Below, piece by piece: positions 23,085-32,859 of a stretch of 64,000 nucleotides of DNA (the first letter of the stretch is position 1; each line of letters opens with the position of its first letter). Below the pieces are notes generated by a model that was not told where the DNA came from, did not search any database, and saw only the letters and a list, made by a program, of their open reading frames with translations. Origin of the DNA: Chaetomium olivaceum (taxonomy: Eukaryota; Ascomycota; Sordariomycetes; Sordariales; Chaetomiaceae); assembly GCA_039881045.1 (NCBI GenBank), contig JAYWVB010000071.1, positions 62,001-126,000 of the forward strand, in the 5' to 3' direction. Both the position numbers and the translations under genes were made by a program.

Positions 23085-25477
23085 ATGGAGCAAGTCTCCG
23101 AGGTAGCGCGTGTCTGCTCCATATGCCGAGATGTGCTTGCCTTTTCGCCCAGAAACCAATCGGGACCTGTCCTTTACCATCACAACTACCTTCATCAAGA
23201 TATTTATCCTAGAATGCCCGGTTTAGTTCAGTCTATAGCTTCAACTGGCTGCCAGTTTTGCTCGTTTCTTCTAGCAGCACTTAGATCAAGAGATAGGCAC
23301 GCGGCCGACTTTGGACAGGGAGCGAAGGGAACGGGGGATATATTTCCGCTGCAGCTTCCCCGTCGCGTGTACCTGACCATACAATATTCTCAATTGTCTA
23401 CAGAAACGAAGAACAAGTCACGCCCGTACATGATCCGGTCCTTGGCTCTACAGCTGGTTGTGCTCGTTAACCCACCGCCTGGCTCGCGTGTCGAGGTTCG
23501 CCCTGAGTGGCTTGCCGATCCGCTCGGTTTCATCGCCTGGGCAGCGCTTCGTAAGTTAGATCCAGGTCACCCACACTCATGGTTTCATTGTATGCGGATC
23601 TAGAATTGACACTGCGAAAGCGACCCTCGGATATTTCACCTGGCCAGTTGCCAATGTCCAGGGTAAGTCCGTCCACCTACAGAATCATGGTGTCCAATAT
23701 CCAATGGCGATATGGCGATATGAACCAACCGAAGCTCACAGGCCCGATTGCATCCTGGTTTGACGTTGCGAGGCCCATCTCACGGCACGTCCTGGAAGAC
23801 GAAGGTCTTCAGTTTATTCTTTCTAGCCTCCGGACCTGCTCTGAATCCTGTCACCACTCCCGCCCCACCGAATCCGCCTTTCTACCCACACGGCTGCTTG
23901 AGGTTAGAGGAGCCAAGATCAGAGTTATCGAGACCGCCACCGCCGCTGGTCCTGCTACCTCCCTGAGGACAGCCAGGGACCTCAGATATCTGACATTGAG
24001 CTACTGCTGGGGAAATGCAGACCAAGCCAAGTCGCAACTACGGCTTTCCATGGCCTCAGAGTCTCAGTTGAAGCGAGGAATCCTGCTAGAGGATATGTCG
24101 CCGGTGCAACAGGACGCGGTAGCAATAGCGAGGGCGCTTGGGGTGCCATATATTTGGATCGATGCGCTCTGCATCCGCCAAGGTGATAGGGACGACTGGG
24201 CGAGAGAATCGTCTCAGATGCATAGGATCTACTCCGGGTCTTATGCCACGATATGTGCTCTCATATCTGCTTCGTGCCAAGAAGGCTTCCTGGCTCGCGG
24301 AGATAACCCGTTCACGATCAAACTCCCTTTCACCTATCCGGAAGATAGTCCCGGACGCGTCTCAACATTCGACATTGGGGATCGTGCCATCTACAGTGAC
24401 CGGGACCCAGATTTGTACCGGATAGCCGCATCGGCAAAGGAAAGCAGTCGCTGGGCGAGCCGCGGATGGACATTTCAAGAGGATGTATTATCAACGAGGA
24501 GCATATACTTCAGTAGGCTCGGCCTCATTTTTGCTTGTAGCAAATTAACCCGGATAGAAGGTGCCCACGAGGCCGGAGAGAGTGATGGTAACCCTTGGTT
24601 CAAGGGCAGTACAATATCGAGCCTTGACAGCCAGGTTGATGTATACCGTGTTTGGCGTGAGCAAGTCACCCAGTACTCCCAGAGGGAGCTCACAGCTGCG
24701 ACGGATATATTTCCAGCGCTTTCTGGACTGGCTCAACAGTTTGCCGCCGCAACGGGGGCCGAATATATTGCGGGCCTGTGGTCTAAGGATTTGCCCAAGC
24801 TACTGTCATGGGTTCCGCAGCACCGCCCACACACGACGCTCTCCAGATTGACCCGGGCACTTGAGCAGCCGTTGGCATACGTCGCACCATCATGGAGCTG
24901 GGCAGGGCGAGGACCGGTTGAGTGGATTACGGCCCGGCGCAAACTCTTTGATCCGGAATTCAACATCCGACCCGAATACGGCAATCTGAAGACGGTCATC
25001 GTCTCGCAAGGTCCCGACCGGTTCGGGCAGATCTCGTCTGGTGAGCTGTCACTTACCGCTCATGTCCTTCCCCTCGGGTCGGCCCCCTTTTCCTACGAAG
25101 CCCGCGAAGGGTTTCGGTGGGTCGGGGATTACCGATTCCACAGGCATGACGGCATATCCATGATGTTTACCTGCTACCTTGATTGGGATCCAACCAGCGC
25201 CGAAGAGTGGCCTCGAAGTTTACTGTTGATGCTCACTGGATCTGTCGAAGTGGGAGGAGCAGGACGAAGCCGGGGTGGATCATTCGTGGAGACGGATCCG
25301 TGCGGCTTGATAATTCATCCCACAGGAGACAACTTGAAATATCTCCGAGTTGGGGTTTTTAACCAGGCTCCGCAGAGCCATCTGGTGACTTTTTTGGAAC
25401 ATGATGCAGCAAATCACCACCGGCTTTCGGTAGAGTTCTTGAAGACGTGTGAGAAGAGGAATATAACCCTCATTTGA
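23085..25477 (+). CDS. HET-domain protein
   Basis: A candidate heterokaryon-incompatibility or NLR-associated effector. HET domains occur in proteins that trigger programmed death after allorecognition. The exons are 23085-23550, 23604-23662 and 23735-25477, giving 755 residues, and the total length divides by three. The HET domain begins RDLRYLTLSYCWGNADQ and continues with WIDALCIRQGDRDDWARE, MHRIYSGSYATICALISA and SRWASRGWTFQEDVLSTR. The C-terminal half has YVAPSWSWAGR, a common sequence after HET domains. The N-terminus carries ICRDVLAF and GCQFCSFLLAALRS, a Cys-containing region typical of these proteins. The second intron uses a GAAG acceptor, because the alternative CACAG is out of phase. 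There is no partner NACHT or repeat domain. ATG context is good (ACCAATGG). Confidence 0.92.
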
Positions 25478-26203
25478 GGTTTGAAGTGTTCGGAGGGAAA
25501 ATGGCGCAATGAGTCGATTTGGGGGTGAGTCCCGAGGACGCTGGATGCTGTTTCTATCATTCTTGTTCCCATGCGAGTGGTAGACTTATCGGTTACCCTA
25601 GCATCTGGGGAGCATCATTCGCAACCTCATGAAGTCAAAGCTTGATAACTCCATGACCTCCACCAACAAACCGACTTTCAGGGGGCCCACCTGCAAGTCC
25701 CGCTCAGTGTACAAACTACATGTACCCAACAATATAAAAAATAATACTTTGAAAGAAGGAAGACAACAAGCCAGGCATTTTGTCTCACTTTATTTTGTTA
25801 GATTTGGGTTCGATTTGATCGAGAAATATCGCATCAAGATACAGGTACTGTAGCTCTGTATTTTAGGTGTAGTTATCGGTATGTATCAACTCCAAACTGT
25901 GGGAAACCAGGCCCCACTCGGATCAAATCTTGGCCTCTTCCAGCGCAGATTTTGGGATTTTGGACACTCGAACCTGGAACCTGGAACCTGTCGGCCTAAA
26001 TACAGTACTGTACGGCTCTGTATTATCTCACTGTACCCAGGTTCATTGAAATCTCGACTGCAGTTGCGAGACACCAAAACCACATCCAAAACTTAATCGC
26101 ATTCTTGGCCCTGGAACCCCCTTCCAAACCGCATTCCCTGTCGGGTTCTGATGCAGTGGAAGTTACCAAAGAAGAGATCACACCACCCTAAAGCGGAAAT
26201 ACA
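25478..26203. other. intergenic with direct-repeat copy
   Basis: AT-richer than the flanking genes. Contains copy B of the 60-bp repeat. No gene seen. Confidence 0.5.
25892..25951 (+). repeat. 60-bp direct repeat, copy B (right of HET gene)
   Basis: Begins CCAAACTGTGGGAAACCAGG. It is the partner of 22834-22893. The pair encloses the complete HET gene. Confidence 0.9.
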
Positions 26204-28534
26204 ATGAAGTCACTCGAGTTCCGCATTCGCAAACTGCACGTCAACACCGACACCGACAAGAGGTTGCAGAAAAAGCAGCCTTCTCGGGTTTATGTCAATG
26301 AGGAGGCTCTCATCGAGTTAACGGGCACAAGAGATGGCGGCAGGGTCGTTTGCTTAGAGAGGGTTTCCGCCTCACCAGACGAGCCCCCAGTTCGCCGGGA
26401 GGCCACCCTCTGGAAAGCCCCGGACAAGCTGGACAAGACGGTTACGCAGATGTACGATATCTTCCGGGATGCCTGCGGCTACAAGTTGGGCGAGCAGGTC
26501 CGCATCACCTCACTAGGCGGTCCGCTGCCCGACGCCGACGAGGTCGTCATAGAACAGTCTCCCGCCCAGGATGGCTCTCCTCCAAGCCCACTTGCCCCTG
26601 AAGATATTCCAGGCTGGGAGTTTGTTTTGGCCGGACGTCTATCCCAGGTGGAGCATGTCTTTGCTGGCCTCCTTTTGAAGAACCTCTTCGCCAGAGGGCC
26701 CGAGCGATCTTTCTTGGTGGCATCTGTAAATGGGAGGAATACGGGAAACGCTCGTTATCAGGACCGGAAAACAGCCATCAAACTTGCCACTACCGCACCT
26801 ACCAACACCCAGCCAGACCGGGTATCCGCGCGGAAACTCGAAGTGACAGGCATTCGGGGGTTAGACCCGCAAATCTGTCAACTCAACAACATCTTGGGCT
26901 GCTTTGACGCCGACATCCCTTTCAGGAAAAAGCCGTCCTATCGTGGTATCGTCATCCATGGCGGCCATGGTACGGGAAAAACGATGCTACTGAACAACAT
27001 TGCCGGCACCGGCTGGGGAACTGTCTTCCGCATTCAGTACAAGGACAAGCTGACCGAGATCCAAGAGGTGTTTCAAAAGGCGAGGTTGCAACAGCCGAGC
27101 ATCATACTCATCGATCAGCTCGAGCGTCTCATAGACAAGGAGCGCAGCAATCGCGCGGCCGTCATCCTTACCCTCTGTGAGGCACTCGACACTCTTGCAA
27201 CAGATGCCGCGACTCAGGGGGAGCTCCCCAAGGTGGTTGTCATTGCCACATGTCTCGACTACACCACTGACATACCTGATGACCTAAAAGAACCCCGCCG
27301 TTTGACCAGCGAGATCTACCTCGCTCTACCGGACGTGGAGGGCCGAAAGGAGATCCTGGCGGCTCTCGACCTCGACGTCGCTCCCGACCAAGAGCAGGAT
27401 CTCCTGCGTGATCTGAGCGAGCGGACCCACGCCTACAACGGCAAGGACCTCTCCCGCCTAGTCGATGAGGCAGACTTGATCGCAAGAGTCCGCCACTGTC
27501 AGATATCACCAGCCCGGCCCGATGAATCCAACTACCCTACCCCTACTTCAGACGACGCAGAAAACCAAACCGAAACTGCTCCCTCACCAGCGCCAGTCTA
27601 CCACCTCCCCGCCGACTACCACGAGGCTCTCCGCCTAATCCGGCCCTCAGCAATGCACGACATCAACCTCAAACCGCCGCCCATCCGCTGGGACGACATC
27701 GGCGGCCAAGAAACCGTCAAGCTCTCCCTCCGACGGGCGGTGCGCCTCTCCGTGGAACCGCCCGAAACGCTATCCCGCTACTTCGACCGCCCACCCAAGG
27801 GCTTCCTCTTGTACGGGCCCCCGGGTTGTTCCAAAACCATGGCAGCGCAAGCAATGGCAACCGAGTCCGGGCTCAACTTCTTCGCGGTCAAGGGCGCCGA
27901 GCTGCTCAACATGTACGTGGGCGAGTCGGAGCGGGCCGTGCGCCGCCTCTTCCAGCGCGCCCGCGAGGTCAGCCCCAGCATGATCTTCTTCGACGAGATC
28001 GACAGCATCGCCGGCCAGCGCAGCGGCTTCTCCTCCTCCTCCTCCTCCTCCGGTTCCTCGTCCTCCAACAGCGGCGGCGGCCACGGCGGCATCAACGTGC
28101 TCACGACGCTGCTCAACGAGATGGACGGGTTCGAGGCGCTGCACGGCGTCGTCGTGCTGGCCGCCACCAACCGGCCGCAGGCCCTCGACCCGGCGCTGCT
28201 CCGCCCGGGGCGCTTCGACGAGCTCATCTATGTCAGCCCCCCCGACGAGGCGGCGCGGCGCGCCATCTTTGCGCAGGTGGCGGCCCGGCGCATGTGGCAC
28301 GCCGACGCCGACGTGGACCGGCTGGCGCGCGAGACCGAAGGGTATTCGGGCGCCGAGATCAAGGGGATCTGCGCCGCGGCGGGCGTCGCGGCGTATGATC
28401 GGTGGGCCGAGGGCGGGGAGCCGGCGATTATGATGGCGGATCTGGAGAGGGCTATAAGGGGCCAGAAGAGGCAGATTACGGAGGATATGCTGAGGGGGTT
28501 TGAGGCGTGGGAGAGGCAGTTTAGGAAGTTTTGA
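26204..28534 (+). CDS. afg2: AAA ATPase Afg2/Drg1, ribosome biogenesis
   Basis: Type II AAA ATPase of the Cdc48 class that releases Rlp24 and other factors from cytoplasmic pre-60S particles. Single exon, 776 residues, the usual length. An N-terminal double-psi-barrel-like region (1-200) is followed by D1 with Walker A GGHGTGKT (253-260) and a Walker B that reads IILIDQLE, with Gln where the catalytic Glu normally sits. D2 has Walker A GPPGCSKT at about 539-546, whose CSK is characteristic of Afg2/SPATA5, plus MYVGESERAVRRLF, IFFDEID, and ATNRPQALDPALLRPGRFD carrying the Arg residues. A poly-Ser insertion (residues about 607-625, from TCC repeats at 28030-28070) sits just after D2 Walker B. 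D1 may therefore hydrolyse ATP weakly or not at all, with D2 active. Confidence 0.92.
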   Translation: MKSLEFRIRKLHVNTDTDKRLQKKQPSRVYVNEEALIELTGTRDGGRVVCLERVSASPDEPPVRREATLWKAPDKLDKTVTQMYDIFRDACGYKLGEQVRITSLGGPLPDADEVVIEQSPAQDGSPPSPLAPEDIPGWEFVLAGRLSQVEHVFAGLLLKNLFARGPERSFLVASVNGRNTGNARYQDRKTAIKLATTAPTNTQPDRVSARKLEVTGIRGLDPQICQLNNILGCFDADIPFRKKPSYRGIVIHGGHGTGKTMLLNNIAGTGWGTVFRIQYKDKLTEIQEVFQKARLQQPSIILIDQLERLIDKERSNRAAVILTLCEALDTLATDAATQGELPKVVVIATCLDYTTDIPDDLKEPRRLTSEIYLALPDVEGRKEILAALDLDVAPDQEQDLLRDLSERTHAYNGKDLSRLVDEADLIARVRHCQISPARPDESNYPTPTSDDAENQTETAPSPAPVYHLPADYHEALRLIRPSAMHDINLKPPPIRWDDIGGQETVKLSLRRAVRLSVEPPETLSRYFDRPPKGFLLYGPPGCSKTMAAQAMATESGLNFFAVKGAELLNMYVGESERAVRRLFQRAREVSPSMIFFDEIDSIAGQRSGFSSSSSSSGSSSSNSGGGHGGINVLTTLLNEMDGFEALHGVVVLAATNRPQALDPALLRPGRFDELIYVSPPDEAARRAIFAQVAARRMWHADADVDRLARETEGYSGAEIKGICAAAGVAAYDRWAEGGEPAIMMADLERAIRGQKRQITEDMLRGFEAWERQFRKF

Positions 28535-29806
28535 GGGGGTGGATGGGGAAGAAGGTTGGTTGGGTGGGGGGGGGGTAAGGAAATGGGAAAAAGGGTGGGT
28601 GGATAGATGGATAGACCTGAGGGAGCGGGAGGGACATGGAGAAAACTCAAAAATGAAAAGCACATTGTCAGTTTACTGGGCGGAATTGAGCTGCAACTGG
28701 GTCCGTTCATCGTCAAACCTGGATTCACATCTCAGGGCGGCTTCAACCACTTCCATTCAAGGAAGACCTCATCCCAAGCAGCTAACCTGCTAGGAAAGTA
28801 AAAGGGGGTGAGGACCAGGGCCGGTTGTGATACATGGGGCTATGCCGATGTTCCCTAACCAACTGAAACCAAGCACGGCACCACTGTCCCTTGAACCACC
28901 CATCAGATATGCCCGAGATCCTCGCCTCGTAGCTCACTCTCGCCCTCCACCACACAAACCCCATATCCCACAACAGCCCATCCATCCATAGCCTCCTCCC
29001 CGTGAGGGATCCCCCTTCAATATCGACCCTTATCCAGCCCATCATGCAAACCATTATCTAACCCCCACCCCTCCCAGCCAGGGCCAGGACCAGGACCGGC
29101 ATCAAATCAGGCAGACAACCGGGCGGGCGGCAGCCGGAGGTTTGGTAGAGGGAAAAAAAGAAGAAAAAAGAACAAAAGAGGCTAGGTAGGTAGAGAGTGG
29201 GTTAACAAAGTAAGAAAAACGACAGAAGAGCGAAGAGTAAGAAGAGGCAGGTAGATAGATACCCGAGGGATATGGATAGGTAGGTAGGTAGGTAGGTATG
29301 GATATGGATATGATAACACCCCCGGCGCCCCCCCCCCCCCGTTCATCCACCATCCGCCGTCGCCGCCAACCGACCGGTCCAGTCCATTCCATTCCATCCG
29401 TTTCGTTCGGCCCCGTGCGTTCCAGACGGGGCCAGCCAAAAAACAACCGGCAAACCGAGAACTGAGAAAAACCAACAACCGATGGCGGGGGGAATAAAAG
29501 AAAACACCATCCCCCCTCCGCCAAGCAAACAACGCCGTCCGATAGTTTGACAACCGCCCATGAGAACCGGAATGCGAAGGGGAATAGGATTCTTATGGGG
29601 ACATTATGCGTCAGACGAGCCGTGCAGAATTTTGAGGTGCTAAAACGCGCAAGGCCGACAGGGTAAGGGTACAAGGGTGTGTGAGCGAGTAGGTATGCTG
29701 CCCGCTGGGCCGCCGGGGTGAGAGAGATGAGACAATTGACGACCAGCGCGTGCCACGGGTTGTGCGAACACCACAGCGAGCCAGTCAATCAACCAGCCAT
29801 CTCCAT
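28535..29806. other. intergenic between convergent afg2 and psy2
   Basis: Holds simple repeats: GGTA units at 29278-29298, and a run of ten or more C just before 29341. A 228-codon minus-strand frame at 29102-29788 is compositionally poor and unrelated to known proteins. Confidence 0.45.
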
Positions 29807-32800
29807 CTACTCCCGCCCACTCCCATCACCACCACCGCCCTCGTCAGCCTTCACCACAGCGGCCTTGGCCGCCTGTGAGATACTGATCGCGATCTTTTTC
29901 AGCCCCCCTCCCCCTCCGCCACCCCCTTTTGGACTCCCGCCTGTTGTTGTTGATGTTGTTGACGCGCCATGCCCATGTCCCGTGAAACTCCTCTTTTTCC
30001 TGAGAATGGCCGTCGATACTGGCAGAGAGGCGTTCGACGCAGCGCTGCTGCTGTTCCGCCGTTTGTGCTGCGTCAGCTTGTCGAGGACGTCGTCGTCCTC
30101 GTCTTCTTCGCGGCGGCGCTTCTCCGAGAGCCGCTCGGGTGGTGGAGCTGCTGCTGCTGCGGCGGCGGCTGCCGTGGCTGATGCGGATGGCGATGTGCCG
30201 TTCGTTGATGCAGCGGCGGGACTGCCGGTTGTTGGTGGTGGTGTGGATTCGTCGCCCGAGGATTGGCCTGTTGTTGTTCCGGCGGGGAGGGTGGTCATGA
30301 CGGCATCGTTCTCGTCCACCTCCTCGTCTGAGGTGTACTCGACGAGCGGTTTTGACGGGCTCCTGTCCGCCATCATGTCCAGCGATCGCTGCAGCTCTTC
30401 CGCACTGGGTTGTTGCGAGGTGAAGTCCTCTTCGTCGTCTGATGTGTTCCAGTAATCCTCCTGCGCCTGGTCGACTGAGAGATGCTCCATCATCCCGCGC
30501 GCGGCGCCGTTGGGTGGGCGCCCCCTTCCTAGCTCGTCCTCGGACTCGAAGTAAGGATCGATGTTGATGGTGAAGCCCTGGGTCTGGTCGTAGCGGTGGA
30601 GGATTTCGTTGAAAGTGGGGATGTAGGCGAGGGCCATGACCTTCTCGCGGTAGTTCTCGACCATCTGTTTGATCAGCTCCTTGATGTTTTCCTTACTAAC
30701 AAGCATGAAGAGTTCAAGGCAGGCGGATGAGAGGAGGTTGTCCCGCGGTAGGGTTCGTAGCAGGACATCGAGGATGGGGCCGAGGACTTGCTTGTCGACC
30801 ATATGCTTGACGTAGAACTCGTCCTGCATTATCACGAGGTGGCGGAAGAAGCGGACCGCAACTGAGCTTTTCGTTAACAAATGTTAGGAGACGCTGGAAA
30901 CGACGTCACTTACCGAGCTGCAAGTGCTTTTCTTTGCAGGCAAGCAACTGCACGAGCCGGGAGGCCATGTTATAGGTAAATACGAAAAACTTGCTACGGT
31001 GATGGTGTCGCTGAATGTAGAAGCAAAGGATATCGTTCAGGTAGCTGAAAACGCCCTCCTCTGACGGGCTGAACTTCATCTCGGCGCGTTTCTCGAGCTC
31101 GAGAAGAGGCTTGAACAACCTGACGGCCGAGTGCTCGTAAAAGTGCGTCAAGAACACGTCTTGTTGTGGATCGATGCCGGGGTGCACCCGGAGCCTCGGC
31201 TGGCCCGCAAACTCTCCACGGGACTCCTGCTGTTGTTGCTGCTGCTGTTGCTGTTGCACTGGAGGTGGGCACGGATCCAGAAGAACCTTGAGCGCTTCCG
31301 AGATTTGCGACTTGACACCGAGGTCCACCTCGACGAGCAAAAGGTCGATCAGGGTGTCTGTTAGGGGTTGCAGACGTTTTTGGATTTGCTCATATATTGT
31401 TTGCCGGACCAGGGACGGGTCGTGGTCGATCATGGAAACCAGAATGTCCGTTGCGCCCACTCTCACTGATACGTCGCGATGGCGCATGCCAAAGTTAATA
31501 GCGGGGAGAAGGCCCTCCTTAAGGAAGTGCACGTACAAGCCCTGGCGGGCAGGCGGCTGAAGGTTCTTGGCGATGGCGCAACATTGCTGGATAAAGAGAA
31601 CCGCCTCCTTTTTCCGGAGCGGTTGCTGGTGGGGGTCGTGGAATATGGCGAAAAGATCTTGCATGAACCCGGGAGTGGTATGCAAGTGCTGAACGATGTC
31701 GACTTGGTTGAAGAAGATGAGCGAGTTGAGGACCGAGAAGGTCGGGTCGTCGAGTATCCTTGCCAACACGACATCCTTCAGATACTGCAGCCGATATGTG
31801 ATGTGGATCTTACGACGAACGTGCTCGTCCTGGATTCTAACCACCTCCTTATACCGGCCCTGGTTGTTCAGCCACTGCCGATGGTTTGCCTTATGGCTCG
31901 GAAAATCGGGGTCGTATTCCAATGCGCCCACAACTCCCAAGACACACTCGTCTGAGACTGCATGCTCGATGATGCTGGTATCATTCAAGAGCAGCACAGT
32001 TTTCATGATGTTGCACAACCGATGAAGGTCCGTCAAACTCTCGAGGTCCTCGGCCATCTCAACCAACGGGATAAGTTTGCTAATGTAATCTTCGCTCATA
32101 ATCGTTTTCGCAAGGGCGTCGCGACCGGCGGGGGATTGCGATAAGTTCCGGATGGCCATGTCCAACTCGGGTAGCGACCCCAGATCAGCGGGCGGGAGCT
32201 GAACGGAGGGAGGCAGCTCCATCGTCAAGTCATCCGAGAGACTGTCGTCTGGTCCGGACATGCCGGGCTGGAAGGTCTGTTGAACTTGGTCGATAAATTT
32301 CCTAGAAAGCGTGGGGTTAGATTGCGACACAGGGAGCTCTTGTTCGAGCAGGCGCGACCAACCATATTGCGGTGCAGCCGTCGGCTTCTTGAAAGCTCAG
32401 CGCCATATCAACGCCATTGTCCGTCCACACTATGAGGGTTTCTGTAAGGTCTATGTTAGACTAACTAAACGCACGTGAGTATGAAAGCGCGGGGAAATGG
32501 CGTGCCTTGTTGTTTTTGGAAGCCATCGTCTTTGACAATCTTGGTTTCTAGCAGCCGGCGGTTGGGCTGGTCTTCCGACTCGACCACTACGTGAGGCTCT
32601 TTCGGTTGGCCTTCCTCCGCCTACAAGATACGCAAGTCGCATCGGTCAGCAAACTGGCGGTATATGGGCGCGCAAACACATCACATGCGAGACATGCAAG
32701 ATACCACATGCGACATCCTCGCAAGGCAAAGAGACGTACCGGCGCCCAGCAAGCATAGCAAAAACCGGTCCCGCGGTCGAACCAGTCATTGTGACGTAGC

Positions 32801-32859
32801 TCGTAAACCTTGACGCGCCTCTTGTCCGGCGTTTGATGAGGCACCGACTGTGCCATCAT
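29807..32859 (-). CDS. psy2: PP4 regulatory subunit 3 (Psy2/SMEK)
   Basis: Targeting subunit of protein phosphatase 4, with roles in DNA-damage recovery, for example dephosphorylation of gamma-H2A and Rad53 in yeast. The exons on the minus strand are 32740-32859, 32506-32620, 32363-32441, 30914-32301 and 29807-30861, giving 918 residues with all phases consistent. An N-terminal EVH1/PH-like domain is split over exons 1-4 (KRRVKVYELRHNDWFDRGTG, ESEDQPNRRLLETKIVKDDG, TLIVWTDNGVDMALSFQEA). The SMEK core follows with armadillo-like helices (YRLQYLKDVVLARILDDPTF, INFGMRHRDVSVRVGATDIL). The C-terminus is disordered and acidic, then basic, with poly-Ala and poly-Gly. A poly-Gln run from CAG/CAA lies at 31227-31256. 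The second intron begins GC, not GT (see findings). Either of two adjacent ATGs (32859, 32856) may start it. Confidence 0.95.

Noticed and set aside
23721..23741. CACAG acceptor for the second HET intron
   Set aside because: It is one base out of phase with exon 2. The GAAG acceptor four codons upstream keeps the frame.
27770..28663. 297-codon minus-strand frame
   Set aside because: Antisense shadow of the Afg2 D2 domain, with Arg/Pro/His-rich composition.
29102..29788. 228-codon minus-strand frame
   Set aside because: Composed of simple repeats (Tyr/Pro/Ser) in the 3' spacer between convergent genes, with no domain.
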